From Megaleporinus macrocephalus (lineage: Eukaryota > Chordata > Actinopteri > Characiformes > Anostomidae), in assembly GCA_021613375.1 (NCBI GenBank), contig CM038711.1, positions 15,152,576 through 15,216,575 of the forward strand: a stretch of DNA of 64,000 bases, in the 5' to 3' direction. The notes under the pieces are model-generated. The model ran no database searches, was not told the origin of the DNA, and saw only the letters and a program-made list of their open reading frames with translations. Numbering within the stretch: position 1 is the first letter of the stretch; every line of letters begins with the position of its first letter. Below are positions 12,201 to 23,969 of the stretch, one piece after another. A program made the position numbers and the translations under genes.

Positions 12201-12915
12201 TAATTATCAAACGTTGGCTACTCTTTTACTGAAGCAACATTTCTTCCTTCGACACTGCTGTTTGGAATAATCTTCACTTCATAAGAAATGCTAGAACATG
12301 TTCAGCTGCGTTCGGCTCCTGTTTGTTCACAACAGCGGTGGTCTCTGAAAACAAAAAGGCAATTACTTAATCTGCATGAGAAAGACTGACGAGAGGGAAA
12401 AGACAGTGTTTTGGCAACATGATGTGATTTAAATAATGCCCATGTAGTGTTTTGAGGGGCTTTCCTACCCCCTCTGCACCTTAAAGCTTTCAATGTCAAG
12501 GCACTAATGACTGCTTTTACTGTGTTTGCCTCAACATGTGTTTGCCTTAAACACAACTCCAGTCATTGGGCAAAAACACAGCCCCAATCACACTAATAGG
12601 TAAAAATAAAGATTTCCAACACAGTTATTATCTCTGTTTACAAAAATAGTCCTTTTCCTGTGTAAAGAGCACGGGGATATTCCATGAAGGCTCACCCAGG
12701 ACCTGACACATTGAATTCCATGAAAAAAAGTATTTACAGTCTATTTGTGCAAAAGATTGAACACCGCCGGTCAAATGACATTGATTTTCTAATTGAAAAC
12801 CATTAATACATCCTGTAAAGGGAAAATGCTTAAATATGGCATTTCTCTGTACAGCTTCATTTCTTTGTATTTGAAATGTGTTATGCACCGGGCAGGTTTT
12901 GTATTTTTGGTTCAG
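12201..12915. other. intergenic, no gene recognised
   Basis: AT-rich sequence with short random open frames on both strands. No transposon terminus or exon was recognised. Confidence 0.5.
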
Positions 12916-12985
12916 TATGTTAAATTCTGCAAATAAACAGTAACTGTGCACTAAACTGTGTTCTCTGTAAAGGTTGTGCAGGTGT
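12916..12985. repeat. dispersed repeat fragment (shared with 37,720-37,790)
   Basis: Words including tatgttaaattctgcaaata, aactgtgcactaaactgtg and ttctctgtaaagg recur with few changes in the same order at 37,720-37,790. The two sites are therefore copies of one interspersed repeat of unknown class. Confidence 0.65.
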
Positions 12986-13029
12986 TTTTGTTTTTGTAGT
13001 TTTGCAATATGACAAAGATATGTACGTTA

Positions 13030-15122
13030 CCTCTAAAATTACCTCTAAAGATAATATTAACAAACATCAAATAAACAAACATCACTCACCGCCACTCTCT
13101 AAAGGAGTTCTTAACATCAAATAAACAAACATCACTCACCACCACCCTCTAATAGAGTTATTAGCAAAAATCAAATGAACACACATCATTCGCCACCGCC
13201 CTCTAAAGGAGTTAATAACATCAAATAAACAAACATCACTCACCGCCGCCCTCTAAAGTAGTTTTTAACATCAAATAAACAAACATCACTCACCACCACC
13301 CTCTAATAGAGTTATTAATAAACATCAAATAAACAAACATCACTCACCACCACCCTCTAATAGAGTTATTAACAAACATCAAATGAACACACATTACTCA
13401 CCGCCACTCTCTAAAGGAATTAATAGCATCAAATAAACAAACATCACTCACCGCCGCCCTCTAAAGTAGTTATTAACATCAAATAAACAAACATCACTCA
13501 CTGCCTCCCTCTAAAGGAGTTAATAACATCAAATAAACATCATTCTAAAGATAATATTAACAAACATCAAAAAAAACATCACTCACCGCCGCCCTCTAAA
13601 GATAATATTAACAAACATCAAATAAACAAACATCACTCACTGCCGCCCTCTAAAGATAATATTAACAAACATCAAATAAACAAACATCACTCACTGCCGC
13701 CCTCTAAAGGAGTTAATAACATCAAATAAACATCACTCTAAAGATAATATTAACAAACATCAAAAAAAACATCACTCACCACCACCCTCTAAAAGAGTTA
13801 TTAACATCAAATAAACAAACATCACTCACTGCCGCCCCCTAAAGGAGTTATTAATATCAAATAAACATTCTTCACTCACCGTCACCCTCTAAAGGAGTTA
13901 TTAACGCCAAATAAACAAACATCACTCACTGCCGCCCTCTAAAGGAGTTATTAACATCAGATAAACAAACATCACTCACTGCCGCCCTCTAAAGGAGTTA
14001 TTAACATCAGGTAAACAAACATCATTCACCACCGCCCTCTAAAGGAGTTATTAACATCAGGTAAACAAACATCATTCACCACCGCCCTCTAAAGGAGTTA
14101 TTAACATCGGGTAAACAAACATCATTCACCACTAGCCTCTAATAGAGTTATTAACAAACATCAAATAAACAAACATCACTCACTGCCGCCCTCTAAACGA
14201 GTTAATAACATCAAATAAACAAACATCACTCTAAAGATAATATAAACAAACATCAAAACAAACATCACTCACCACCGCCCTCTAAAGATACAATTAACAA
14301 ACATCAAGTAAACAAACATCACTCACCGCCGCCCTCTAAAGATAAAATTAACAAACATTAAATAAACAAACATTACTCATCCCCACCCTCTGAAGATAAT
14401 ATTAACAAACATCAAATAAACAAACTTCCCTCACTGTTGCCCTCTAATGGAGGTATTAACATCAAATAATTAAACATCACCCAGCACTGTCCTCTAATGG
14501 AGTTATTAACGCACATCAAATAAACAAACATCACTCACGACTGCCCTTTAATGGAGTTATTAACACACATCAAATAACAAACATCACTCACCACCACCCT
14601 CTAATGGAGTTATTAACACACATCAAATAACAAACATCACTCACCACCACCCTCTAATGGAGTTATTAACACACATCAAATAACAAACATCACTCACCAC
14701 CGCCCTCTAATGGAGTTATTAACACACATCAAAAAACAAACATCACTTACCACCGCCCTCTAATGGAGTTATTAACACACATCAAATAACAAACATCACT
14801 CACCACCGCCCTCTAATGGAGTTATTAACACACATCAAATAACAAACATCACTCACCACCGCCCTCTAATGGAGTTATTAACACGCATCAAATAACAAAC
14901 ATCACTCACCACCGCCCTCTAATGGAGTTATTAACACGCATCAAATAACAAACATCACTCACCACCGCCCTCTAATGGAGTTATTAACACACATCAAATA
15001 ACAAACATCACTCACCACCGCCCTCTAATGGAGTTATTAACACACATCAAATAACAAACATCACTCACCACCGCCCTCTAATGGAGTTATTAACACGCAT
15101 CAAATAACAAACATCACTCACT
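13030..15122. repeat. 50/53-bp minisatellite array
   Basis: Tandem units built on the words catcaaataaacaaacatca, ctcaccgccgccctctaa and ggagttattaa. In the left part the unit is about 50 bp with variants carrying gataatattaa. From about 14,520 the unit is 53 bp (acacacatcaaataacaaac type) and neighbouring copies are almost identical. The array shows a gradient from diverged units on the left to homogenised units on the right. No open frame is maintained. Confidence 0.95.
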
Positions 15123-15123
15123 A

Positions 15124-15443
15124 TCCATCCATCCATTATCTGCCGCTTAATCCCGCTAGTCGGGGTCACGGGAGGGGGGTGGAGCCAATTCCAACGTCAT
15201 CGGGCGAAGGCGGTGTATACCATGGACAGTTCGCCAGTCCATCGCATGACCAACACTCACTCACACCTACGGGTAATTTACAGTGACCAATCAACCTAAC
15301 ATGCATGTGTTTGGACTGGGGGAGGAAACCGGAGTGCCCAGAAGAAACCCACTCAAGCACGGGAATCAAACTCAGATCGTATGCTGTGAGGCAACTAACC
15401 TGTGAGGCAACTAACCTCTAACCACTATGCCATCGTGCCGCCG
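15124..15443 (-). mobile_element. tRNA-derived SINE inserted in the minisatellite
   Basis: Read on the minus strand, the element starts gcggcacgatggcatagtgg, which is A-box-like, followed by a B-box-like gagtttgattcc. It continues with the fish-SINE body (cggtttcctcccccagtcca) and ends in a GGAT tetranucleotide tail. It is flanked by an exact 13-bp direct repeat acatcactcacta at 15,111-15,123 and 15,444-15,456, the expected target-site duplication. Inside, a 16-bp word (gtgaggcaactaacct) is tandemly duplicated at about 15,387-15,418. The element is about 320 bp and its family name is not assigned. Confidence 0.85.
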
Positions 15444-15605
15444 ACATCACTCACTACCACCCTCTTAAAGAGTTATTAGCATCAAATAAACAAACATCCC
15501 TCACTGCCGCCCTCTAAAGGCAATATTAACAAACATCAAATCAACAATCAAACATTCGCCGCCTTCTAAAAGAGTTATTAACAAACATTGAATAAACATT
15601 AAGTT
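15444..15605. repeat. right remainder of the 50-bp minisatellite
   Basis: After the SINE the array continues for about three diverged units (ctcttaaagagttattagca, ctctaaaggcaatattaac) and then fades out. Confidence 0.85.
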
Positions 15606-15897
15606 ACAAACGCTGTAAATGTAAAAGTAAAACAGGGGTATTAAGGTCCAACAGTGAAACTTAAACAAATGTTTTTCAGGGTTACATAATTTCAATATAA
15701 CATGCTACACTTGTGTTCCCTAACTAAAGGTAATAAGATGTTCCTCAGTGACAGAAGCATACCCTTTTTTGAGTGTAGTCCTAACATAAAACAGAACTTG
15801 CTGCTGAAGCAAAGGACTGTTTTGTTCATGTTTTTCAAGAGAAGGTCTGATGCATGGCACGAAGAAAAGAGGAAATCATGTAGGTGTGTTAAGATTA

Positions 15898-16240
15898 TAG
15901 CGCCTTTCACAATTATTGGCCCTCCTCATGTGTTAAAAGCCTTGAAATAAATTCAGTTTTTATTGCAGAAGCATAATCTCACACTGAAAATTGTAGAATG
16001 TAACCTTTAACTCAAATTTAAAAACAAATCTCTAAATAAAAAAACATTATTTTTCATATCATCTGTTCCACAATTATTGGCACCCCTAACAATTTCTAGA
16101 AAATAAATGTAATTGAAGCATTTCTGTCATTTCTACTGTAGTTTATAAAGTTGGTCAGAGTATCTAGGAACCTTTAATTAATAATTAATCACTTCCTGTT
16201 TCCCTGGGGTATAAATATGACGTGACACAAAGGCCTATTT
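15898..16240. mobile_element. Tc1-like element end with IR/DR-type direct repeats
   Basis: The 13-mer cacaattattggc occurs at 15,908-15,920 and again at 16,069-16,081, a spacing of 161 bp. The second is followed by acccctaac and then sequence leading to acttcctgtttccctggggt and ataaatatga. This arrangement is that of the outer and inner direct repeats of IR/DR Tc1-like transposons in fish. The transposase and the opposite end are not present. Confidence 0.65.
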
Positions 16241-16341
16241 CTCTTATCCACTCTAGTGAAGCTCCTCCCATGGCTATCTCAGACCCCAGACCTCAGCCCT
16301 CGAGCTGATGAGTACAGTGCATAGATGAGGTCCCAGGACTC

Positions 16342-16401
16342 TAGGTAGGTAGGTAGGCAGGCAGGCAGGCGGACGGGCGGACGGACGGACGGACAGACAG
16401 G
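16342..16401. repeat. compound tetranucleotide microsatellite
   Basis: Successive blocks of GGTA, GGCA, GGCGGACG and GGAC repeats, ending in AGAC. Neighbouring blocks differ by single substitutions. Confidence 0.9.
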
Positions 16402-19400
16402 GCACTGTATATTTCTTTTTCTCTGAAAAAAGTAGCATTACTATATATGGAGGAGAAAAAAACGTATGATGTATGTGTGCTGCTACATGTTGCCATGTAA
16501 GCCCTGAAATAATAATTGAGCAGACAGATTCGGCAGGAGTTTTTGGACCAAGTCATTTGTCTTTACATATTAACCACACACATATAGGCTCAACACGAAA
16601 ATCCAGTACCAAGTTTAGATATCAAATGCAAAATCAGCATTATACTGATGAAGATATGATGACAATAGAAGATTATTCATTTAGAGGCTCTGAAGTTTTT
16701 TGTGAATATTTTTTCAATAAGGTCGCAAAAGTCTTTGGCTTTTTTATCACAAACTGTTCTTCCACAATTGCGTGCAATTACATCCACCACAGAGGTCTCC
16801 AAATCCTGCATAAGGTTGCTTTAATTGCGTAAATGTGGCTCAGCAAATTAGAGCCAATCTTTAGAAAGGAACTATCAAAACTGATATTTTGAAGGGTTGC
16901 ATCTTTAGGCTTGCTGGTCATAGATTATCAATGACTAGTTATGGTTGGTTAAGAGTCAAATCGCTTTGACAATATTTCCATCCCTAATTTGGACATTTGT
17001 GCCAATTTTTTTTTTTAACTAAATAGCATTTGTGTTAAAAAGACATTTTTTTCTCAACACTGTATCTTTTAAAAAGACGAGTCATTATTGTTTCAAAATT
17101 ATGTTTTTAAGCTTCTGTAGGTTTGCATCCAAAATGTCTTTATGATCACATTACTCAACACTTTTGTTATTGTTATTAATTATTAAAAGTATTAAATATT
17201 CTGCTGATTTCTAGATTTTAATTGAGACAACATTTTATCTAATATCTAGTCTATAGACTAGTTTCAAACATTATCTGCTAAAAGATATATACTTTATAGC
17301 TGTATTTGGACAGGATAAGTTTAACATGGGCGGGGTTGGAGTAATGACTCCTGTAAAACTTTTAAAACTTTTTTGTAACTCATTTGCACAGGATAAGAAA
17401 TCCCGGGGTAAAAGACTGAGAAAGGAGTGGCTACTTGATTTACACACTGCCAGTGCCTCCAAAACCACTGATTAAATAAAGGATGATAACCAAACCTATA
17501 ACCCACTTATATTAATAATAACATTTTCGTAAAAAAAATAGCAGGCTACATGTTCCTGACATGTATACACATATGTAAACTATAGGCTATGGTACACTAT
17601 GACAACACCAAGGCTGCCAGAAGCGTTGCACCTCTGAGGCTTGTCTTCCTGATTTTATTGTTATTCATCATACATGTGAGGTTTGCCACAGACATTAACA
17701 ACCTGAGAAATCTGTGCCATGCATGACGAACCTCAAGCGCCTCCATACTTAAGTAAAACATGAACAACTCTTCTTCCACAGGAGATGACAGATTATTAAG
17801 TACAACCTGTGTGTTTTTTTTTTCACTGGTTAAAGGTGCTGATACGGGAGCGCACAGTCTGTAAACATGACTAAGATGGCACATTTGGACAGGAATAAAA
17901 TAATTAAAGCTCTTGTAAAACTAATTCCATCCGAATAGGGCTTACATTTTAAAACAAGCAACATAAGACAATTTCACTAAATCAAAACATCTAGATGGGA
18001 GCTGAGGGGTTCTAAGACTGTAAGAACATAGGTCAGGTAAGGTTGGAATTTCTTTTTTAAGGTTTCTATTTTGCAAAGAACTTCATTAAAGTGCAGAAAA
18101 TACCACTGAATAACATTTAAAACAATTACTGTCAAAAGTAAATCAGCTGAAGGACAAACCATGTTGACGTCATGTGTTTTATTCTTGTGCAATTGATGTA
18201 CACTTTTGAATTAGTTACAGAACATCACCTTTTCCATCCATCCTGTCTTGCCTGCCATTCCACTGGTGTGGAATAATGTAAAGACGTCATAGTTCTCTGT
18301 CCATGTGATGTTATTAAGTGCCATAATGCTTACAGGCCATTTTCTCAACAATGCCAATCCGTTTTCCATCATCCAACACCTTTTGAAATCAATTCTGCAT
18401 CATTTCAACCCCCGAAACCCCCTGAAACAGCTAGAGACTGGCTAAAATAGATTCAGAGAGATTGGTCTCAGATCAGGCTTGCAGTTAGTAGGGCTCCACC
18501 ACAGGCCTCATTAGGCTCTAGCCAGGGTTCCTCCACAACAGCTGTCTCCGTCCATCGACTCAAAGGCCTCTTTGTACTGGCGCCGGCCTTTGAAGGCACA
18601 TTCAGGCGTGATAAGCCTAAACGATACCGAATCAGGCCTCGTCCCCTTGCAAACACGACCACAGTGTTATTGCACTCAGCAGGGTGATCCAGCGCATGAG
18701 AACTTCACTGTGTGGGAATGCGTTCATGAATATTATAGCAAGGACTGCTGTGGGAATGCCAGCTGGCACCTCCCTCTGCGTGATGTTATGGTATGGAACC
18801 ATAAAATAATGTGGATATTACATTTGCTGACTGCGGCCGAAAACAGCTGTTGTCACAATGAATTTTACGGAGAAACCGCATAGAACTGCTGTGTTGTTTG
18901 ATGAAGGTACATAAAATTTAATTATTATTATTGTTGTTGTTGTTATACATTATTGTTACAATAATCATTGCAGACTTTAAAGGTGTTAATTATAAGCGAA
19001 CCATCATCTGTAAGGTAAGAAATAACTTTATAACACTGAAAATAATTAAACAGGTGATAATTGACGTATTGATAATGTTTTTGAAGAAAAGTACCATTTA
19101 AAACTATTGTTGGATGCATAAACATACATTGGTTCAACTAATATATTGGGTTAAATAGTAAACTTGCTTAGTGCTAACTGATTAAACTTTACACCACGCT
19201 CAGAGAGTGTTTCCTGCGCTTAGGAAAAGAACAGTTTCCTGTAGAATGAAACAATTATTAGAGCAGATCATTAGTGTTATTAATGAAACCTTTGTATTTT
19301 TCACAACTTTATGATATCATGAGTTTCTAACTGCCTTATCATCAAGGGGATAAGAAATCACAAGTTTAAATGCCAAGAACTGTTGTCTAATGTAATTTAT

Positions 19401-19531
19401 GAAATGTTAAAACTAGTAATATAAAAGATTGATTTAAAATTAAGTTTGACTGAACAAATTTAAAGCCTAAATGCCAAAACATTCTCATGCATGCAATATA
19501 AATCTTAAATTTACACATTTATAGAACAGTT
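16402..19531. other. intergenic, no gene recognised
   Basis: Mostly AT-rich. The stretch 18,470-18,860 is GC-richer and non-repetitive, a possible conserved non-coding block, but its 103-codon open frame has no recognised domain. A short ATT/GTT trinucleotide run lies at 18,920-18,945. Confidence 0.5.
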
Positions 19532-22500
19532 CAAAAACATTTGGCTGGTAGTGTACTAAAACGTTTGTCTGGTAGTGTACTAAAATGTTTGGCTGGTAGT
19601 GATCTAAAACATTTGGCTGGTAGTGTACTAAAACGTTTGGCTGGTAGTGTACTAAAACGTTTGGCTGGTAGTGAACTAAAACATTTGGCTGGTAGTGTAC
19701 TAAAACGTTTGGCTGGTAGTGTACTAAAACGTTTGGCTGGTAGTGAACTAAAACATTTGGCTGGTAGTGTACTAAAACGTTTGTCTGGTAGTGTACTAAA
19801 ATGTTTGGCTGGTAGTGATCTAAAACATTTGGCTGGTAGTGTACTAAAACGTTTGGCTGGTAGTGTACTAAAACGTTTGGCTGGTAGTGTACTAAAACGT
19901 TTGGCTGGTAGTGATCTAAAACGTTTGGCTGGTAGTGTACTAAAACGTTTGGCTGGTAGTGTACTAAAACGTTTGGCTGGTAGTGAACTAAAACATTTGG
20001 CTGGTAGTGATCTAAAACATTTGACTGGTAGTGTACTAAAACATTTGACTGGTAGTGATCTAAAACGTTTGACTGTTAGTGTACTACAACTTTTGGCTGG
20101 TAGTGATCTAAAACGTTTGGCTGGTAGTGAGCTAAAACGTTTGACTGGTAGTGACCTAAAACGTTTGACTGGTAGTGTACTAAACGTTTAACTGATGGTG
20201 TTCTAAAACATTTGTCTGGTAGTGATCTAAAACGTTTGTCTGGTAGTGTATCTAAAACATTTGTCTGGTAGTGATCTAAAACGTTTGACTGGTAGTGTAC
20301 TAAAACGTTTGTCTGGTAGTGTACTAAAATGTTTGTCTGGTAGTGTACTAAAACGTTTGTCCGGTAGTGTACTAAAACGTTTGTCTGGTAGTGAACTAAA
20401 ACGTTTGTCTGGTAGTGTACTAAAACGTTTGGCTGGTAGTGACCTAAAACGTTTGACTGGTAGTGTATTTAAAACGTTTGTCTGGTAGTGTACTAAAATG
20501 TTTGTCTGGTAGTGTACTAAAACGTTTGTCCGGTAGTGTACTAAAACGTTTGTCTGGTAGTGTATCTAAAACGTTTGTCCGGTAGTGTACTAAAACGTTT
20601 GTCTGGTAGTGTACTAAAACGTTTGGCTGGTAGTGACCTAAAACGTTTGACTGGTAGTGTATTTAAAACGTTTGACTGGTAGTGTACTAAAACGTTTAAC
20701 TGACAGTGTTCTAAAACATTTGTCTGGTAGTGTATCTACAATGTTTGACTGGTAGTGTATCTAAAACATTTGACTGGTAGTGACCTAAAACGTTTGACTG
20801 GTAGTGTATCTAAAACGTTTGTCTGGTAGTGTATCTAAAACGTTTGACTGGTAGTGTACTAAAACATTTGACTGGTAGTGATCTAAAACGTTTGACTGTT
20901 AGTGTACTACAACTTTTGGCTGGTAGTGATCTAAAACGTTTGGCTGGTAGTGAGCTAAAACGTTTGACTGGTAGTGACCTAAAACGTTTGACTGGTAGTG
21001 TACTAAACGTTTAACTGATGGTGTTCTAAAACATTTGTCTGGTAGTGATCTAAAACGTTTGTCTGGTAGTGTATCTAAAACATTTGTCTGGTAGTGATCT
21101 AAAACGTTTGACTGGTAGTGTACTAAAACGTTTGTCTGGTAGTGTACTAAAATGTTTGTCTGGTAGTGTACTAAAACGTTTGTCCGGTAGTGTACTAAAA
21201 CGTTTGTCTGGTAGTGAACTAAAACGTTTGTCTGGTAGTGTACTAAAACGTTTGGCTGGTAGTGACCTAAAACGTTTGACTGGTAGTGTATTTAAAACGT
21301 TTGTCTGGTAGTGTACTAAAATGTTTGTCTGGTAGTGTACTAAAACGTTTGTCCGGTAGTGTACTAAAACATTTGTCTGGTAGTGTATCTAAAACGTTTG
21401 TCCGGTAGTGTACTAAAACGTTTGTCTGGTAGTGTACTAAAACGTTTGGCTGGTAGTGACCTAAAACGTTTGACTGGTAGTGTATTTAAAACGTTTGACT
21501 GGTAGTGTACTAAAACGTTTAACTGACAGTGTTCTAAAACATTTGTCTGGTAGTGTATCTACAATGTTTGACTGGTAGTGTATCTAAAACATTTGACTGG
21601 TAGTGACCTAAAACGTTTGACTGGTAGTGTATCTAAAACGTTTGTCTGGTAGTGTATCTAAAACGTTTGACTGGTAGTGTACTAAAACGTTTAACTGATA
21701 GTGTTCTAAAACATTTGTCTGGTAGTGATCTAAAACGTTTGACTGTTAGTGTACTAAAACGTTTGTCTGGTAGTGTACTAAAATGTTTGTCTGGTAGTGT
21801 ACTAAAACGTTTGACTGGTAGTGTACTAAAATGTTTGACTGGTAGTGTACTAAAACGTTTGACTGGTAGTGTACTAAAACGTTTGACTGGTAGTGTTCTA
21901 AAATGTTTGTCTGGTAGTGTACTAAAACGTTTGTCTGGTAGTGTACTAAAATGTTTGTCTGGTAGTCTTCTAAAATGTTTGACTGGTAGTGATCTAAAAC
22001 GTTTGTCTGGTAGTGTACTAAAATGTTTGTCTGGTAGTGTACTAAAATGTTTGGCTGGTAGTGATCTAAAACATTTGGCTGGTAGTGTACTAAAATGTTT
22101 GTCTGGTAGTGTACTAAAACGTTTGACTGTTAGTGTACTACAACTTTTGGCTGGTAGTGATCTAAAACGTTTGGCTGGTAGTGAGCTAAAACGTTTGACT
22201 GGTAGTGACCTAAAACGTTTGACTGGTAGTGTACTAAAACGTTTAACTGATGGTGTTCTAAAACATTTGTCTGGTAGTGATCTAAAACGTTTGTCTGGTA
22301 GTGTATCTAAAACATTTGTCTGGTAGTGTACTAAAACGTTTGTCTGGTAGTGTACTAAAACGTTTGGCTGGTAGTGTACTAAAACGTTTGACTGGTAGTG
22401 TATTTAAAACGTTTGGCTGGTAGTGACCTAAAACGTTTGACTGGTAGTGTATTTAAAACGTTTGACTGGTAGTGTATCTAAAACATTTGTCTGGTAGTGT

Positions 22501-23071
22501 ACTAAAACGTTTGTCTGGTAGTGTACTAAAACGTTTGTCTGGTAGTGTACTAAAACGTTTGGCTGGTAGTGTACTAAAACGTTTGACTGGTAGTGTATTT
22601 AAAACGTTTGGCTGGTAGTGACCTAAAACGTTTGACTGGTAGTGTATTTAAAACGTTTGACTGGTAGTGTACTAAAACGTTTAACTGACAGTGTTCTAAA
22701 ACATTTGTCTGGTAGTGTATCTACAATGTTTGACTGGTAGTGTATATAAAACGTTTAACTGACAGTGTTCTAAAACATTTGTCTGGTAGTGTATCTACAA
22801 AGTTTGACTGGTAGTGTATCTAAAACATTTGACTGGTAGTGACCTAAAACGTTTGGCTGGTAGTGATCTTAAATGTTTGACTGGTAGTGATCTAAAATGT
22901 TTGACTTGTAGTGTACTAAAACGTTTGGCTGGTAGTGATCTTAAATGTTTGACTGGTAGTGATCTAAAATGTTTGACTGGTAGTGTACTAAAATGTTTGA
23001 CTGGTAGTGTGCTAAAAGTTTGACTGGTAGTGTTCTAAAACGTTTAGCTGGTAGTGTACTAAAACGTTTAA
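19532..23071. repeat. 24-bp minisatellite, about 147 units
   Basis: Unit consensus is tttgNctggtagtgtactaa followed by aacg, with N being G, T or A. The array is about 3.54 kb. Because 24 is divisible by three and one frame has no stop, long open frames with period GSVLKRL(A/S/T) arise, up to 224 codons (21,652-22,326). Units of 25 bp (gtagtgtatctaaaacg) and 23 bp (gtactaaacg) shift the frame many times. There is no signal peptide, no splice context and no conserved start. The CpG site of the unit alternates between acgttt, acattt and atgttt. I regard the array as satellite DNA rather than a gene. Confidence 0.97.
20020..21665. repeat. 823-bp higher-order tandem duplication inside the 24-bp array
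   Basis: The segment 20,020-20,842 recurs at 20,843-21,665, offset 823 bp. The copies share the same irregular 23- and 25-bp units and rare words such as ctgttagtgtactacaactt. One base difference was noted by eye (near 20,548 against 21,371). A partial third copy of the rare word lies near 22,126, and a 195-bp offset duplication lies at about 22,330-22,680. Confidence 0.9.
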
Positions 23072-23149
23072 AATCAAGGTACTAGCCATGCAGTTTGCCT
23101 TTACAATTTTTTTGTGAAGAAATTTAGTTTAAAAGAGCTCACTGAAGTC

Positions 23150-23928
23150 AAGTATGATACTGTAAGAAGTTGCAGCCATTGCATCAAGTCATTTTATAAA
23201 ATATCTTTCCTCCTAGATATTTTACTATCAACTGTGAGTGGTGCTATTAAAATGTGGAAGTGTTAAGGAACCACAGCAAAGTTAAAGGCATTAATTAAAC
23301 TGTGCACTGGTAGCTTCATAGCATTGGTTTCCACAACTGAGTAGCTGCATGCAAGCCTTACATCACCAAGCACAATGACAGGCGTCGGATGGAGGGGTGT
23401 AAAACACTGTATTGTGGAACAGTGCAAATGTTCTGTGGAGTGAGGAATCCTGCTTCTTCATCTGGTAGTCTGATGAGTGAGTCTAACGCTTTGGACAATT
23501 GTATGCTTCCAATTTTGTAGGAATAGTTTGAGGAAGACCCTTTTTGTTCTAGCATGACCATATCACAGTGAAGACAGCAAGCTTCATAACGACATGGTTG
23601 GATAAGTTCGTTGTGGAAGAACTTGACTGGTCTGCACAGAGTCCTGACCTCAATCCCTCTAAACACCTTTAGGATGAACTAGAACTGAGATTGTGAGCCA
23701 GGCCCCCCAAATATCAGTGTCTGACCTCTCTAATGCTCTTCTGGATGGATGAGCAAAAATTCCCCGCAGACAAAAATCTTGTAAAAATCGTTTCCAGGAG
23801 TGTGCAAGCTGTTATCACTGCAAAGGGGGGACCAAGTCATAATATTACTTATGGAAATATGGGATCTATGGGATGTAATAAAAGCTCCTGTAGGTGTCAC
23901 GAATACTTTTGTCCATATAGTGTATTAG
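23150..23928 (+). mobile_element. decayed Tc1-like transposon
   Basis: The right part translates, with stops and frameshifts, to the DDE-transposase landmark AQSPDLNP followed by an in-frame stop where a tryptophan is expected, then DELELRL (about 23,630-23,690). Further on is VITAKGGP near 23,812-23,835. The left part contains cctcctagatattttactat, typical of the transposase N-terminal region. The right terminus gaatacttttgtccatatag followed by tgta is a Tc1-type inverted end beside TA. The matching left terminus and the central coding part are missing. Non-functional. Confidence 0.85.
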
Positions 23929-23969
23929 GCTGGTTTGAAGGCAAGAACAAGAATAAGCTACATTTCAAA

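Noticed and set aside
15124..15443. Functional tRNA gene
   Set aside because: The A- and B-box-like words belong to a SINE: no cloverleaf acceptor pairing, fish-SINE body and a GGAT tail with target duplication.
19541..22326. Long open frames (216, 224 and 80 codons) of an octapeptide-repeat protein
   Set aside because: They follow from a 24-bp tandem unit lacking stops in one frame; 23- and 25-bp units break the frame repeatedly, and there is no promoter, splice or signal-peptide context.
19532..23071. CRISPR array
   Set aside because: The repeats are directly adjacent with no unique spacers, and the DNA is vertebrate.
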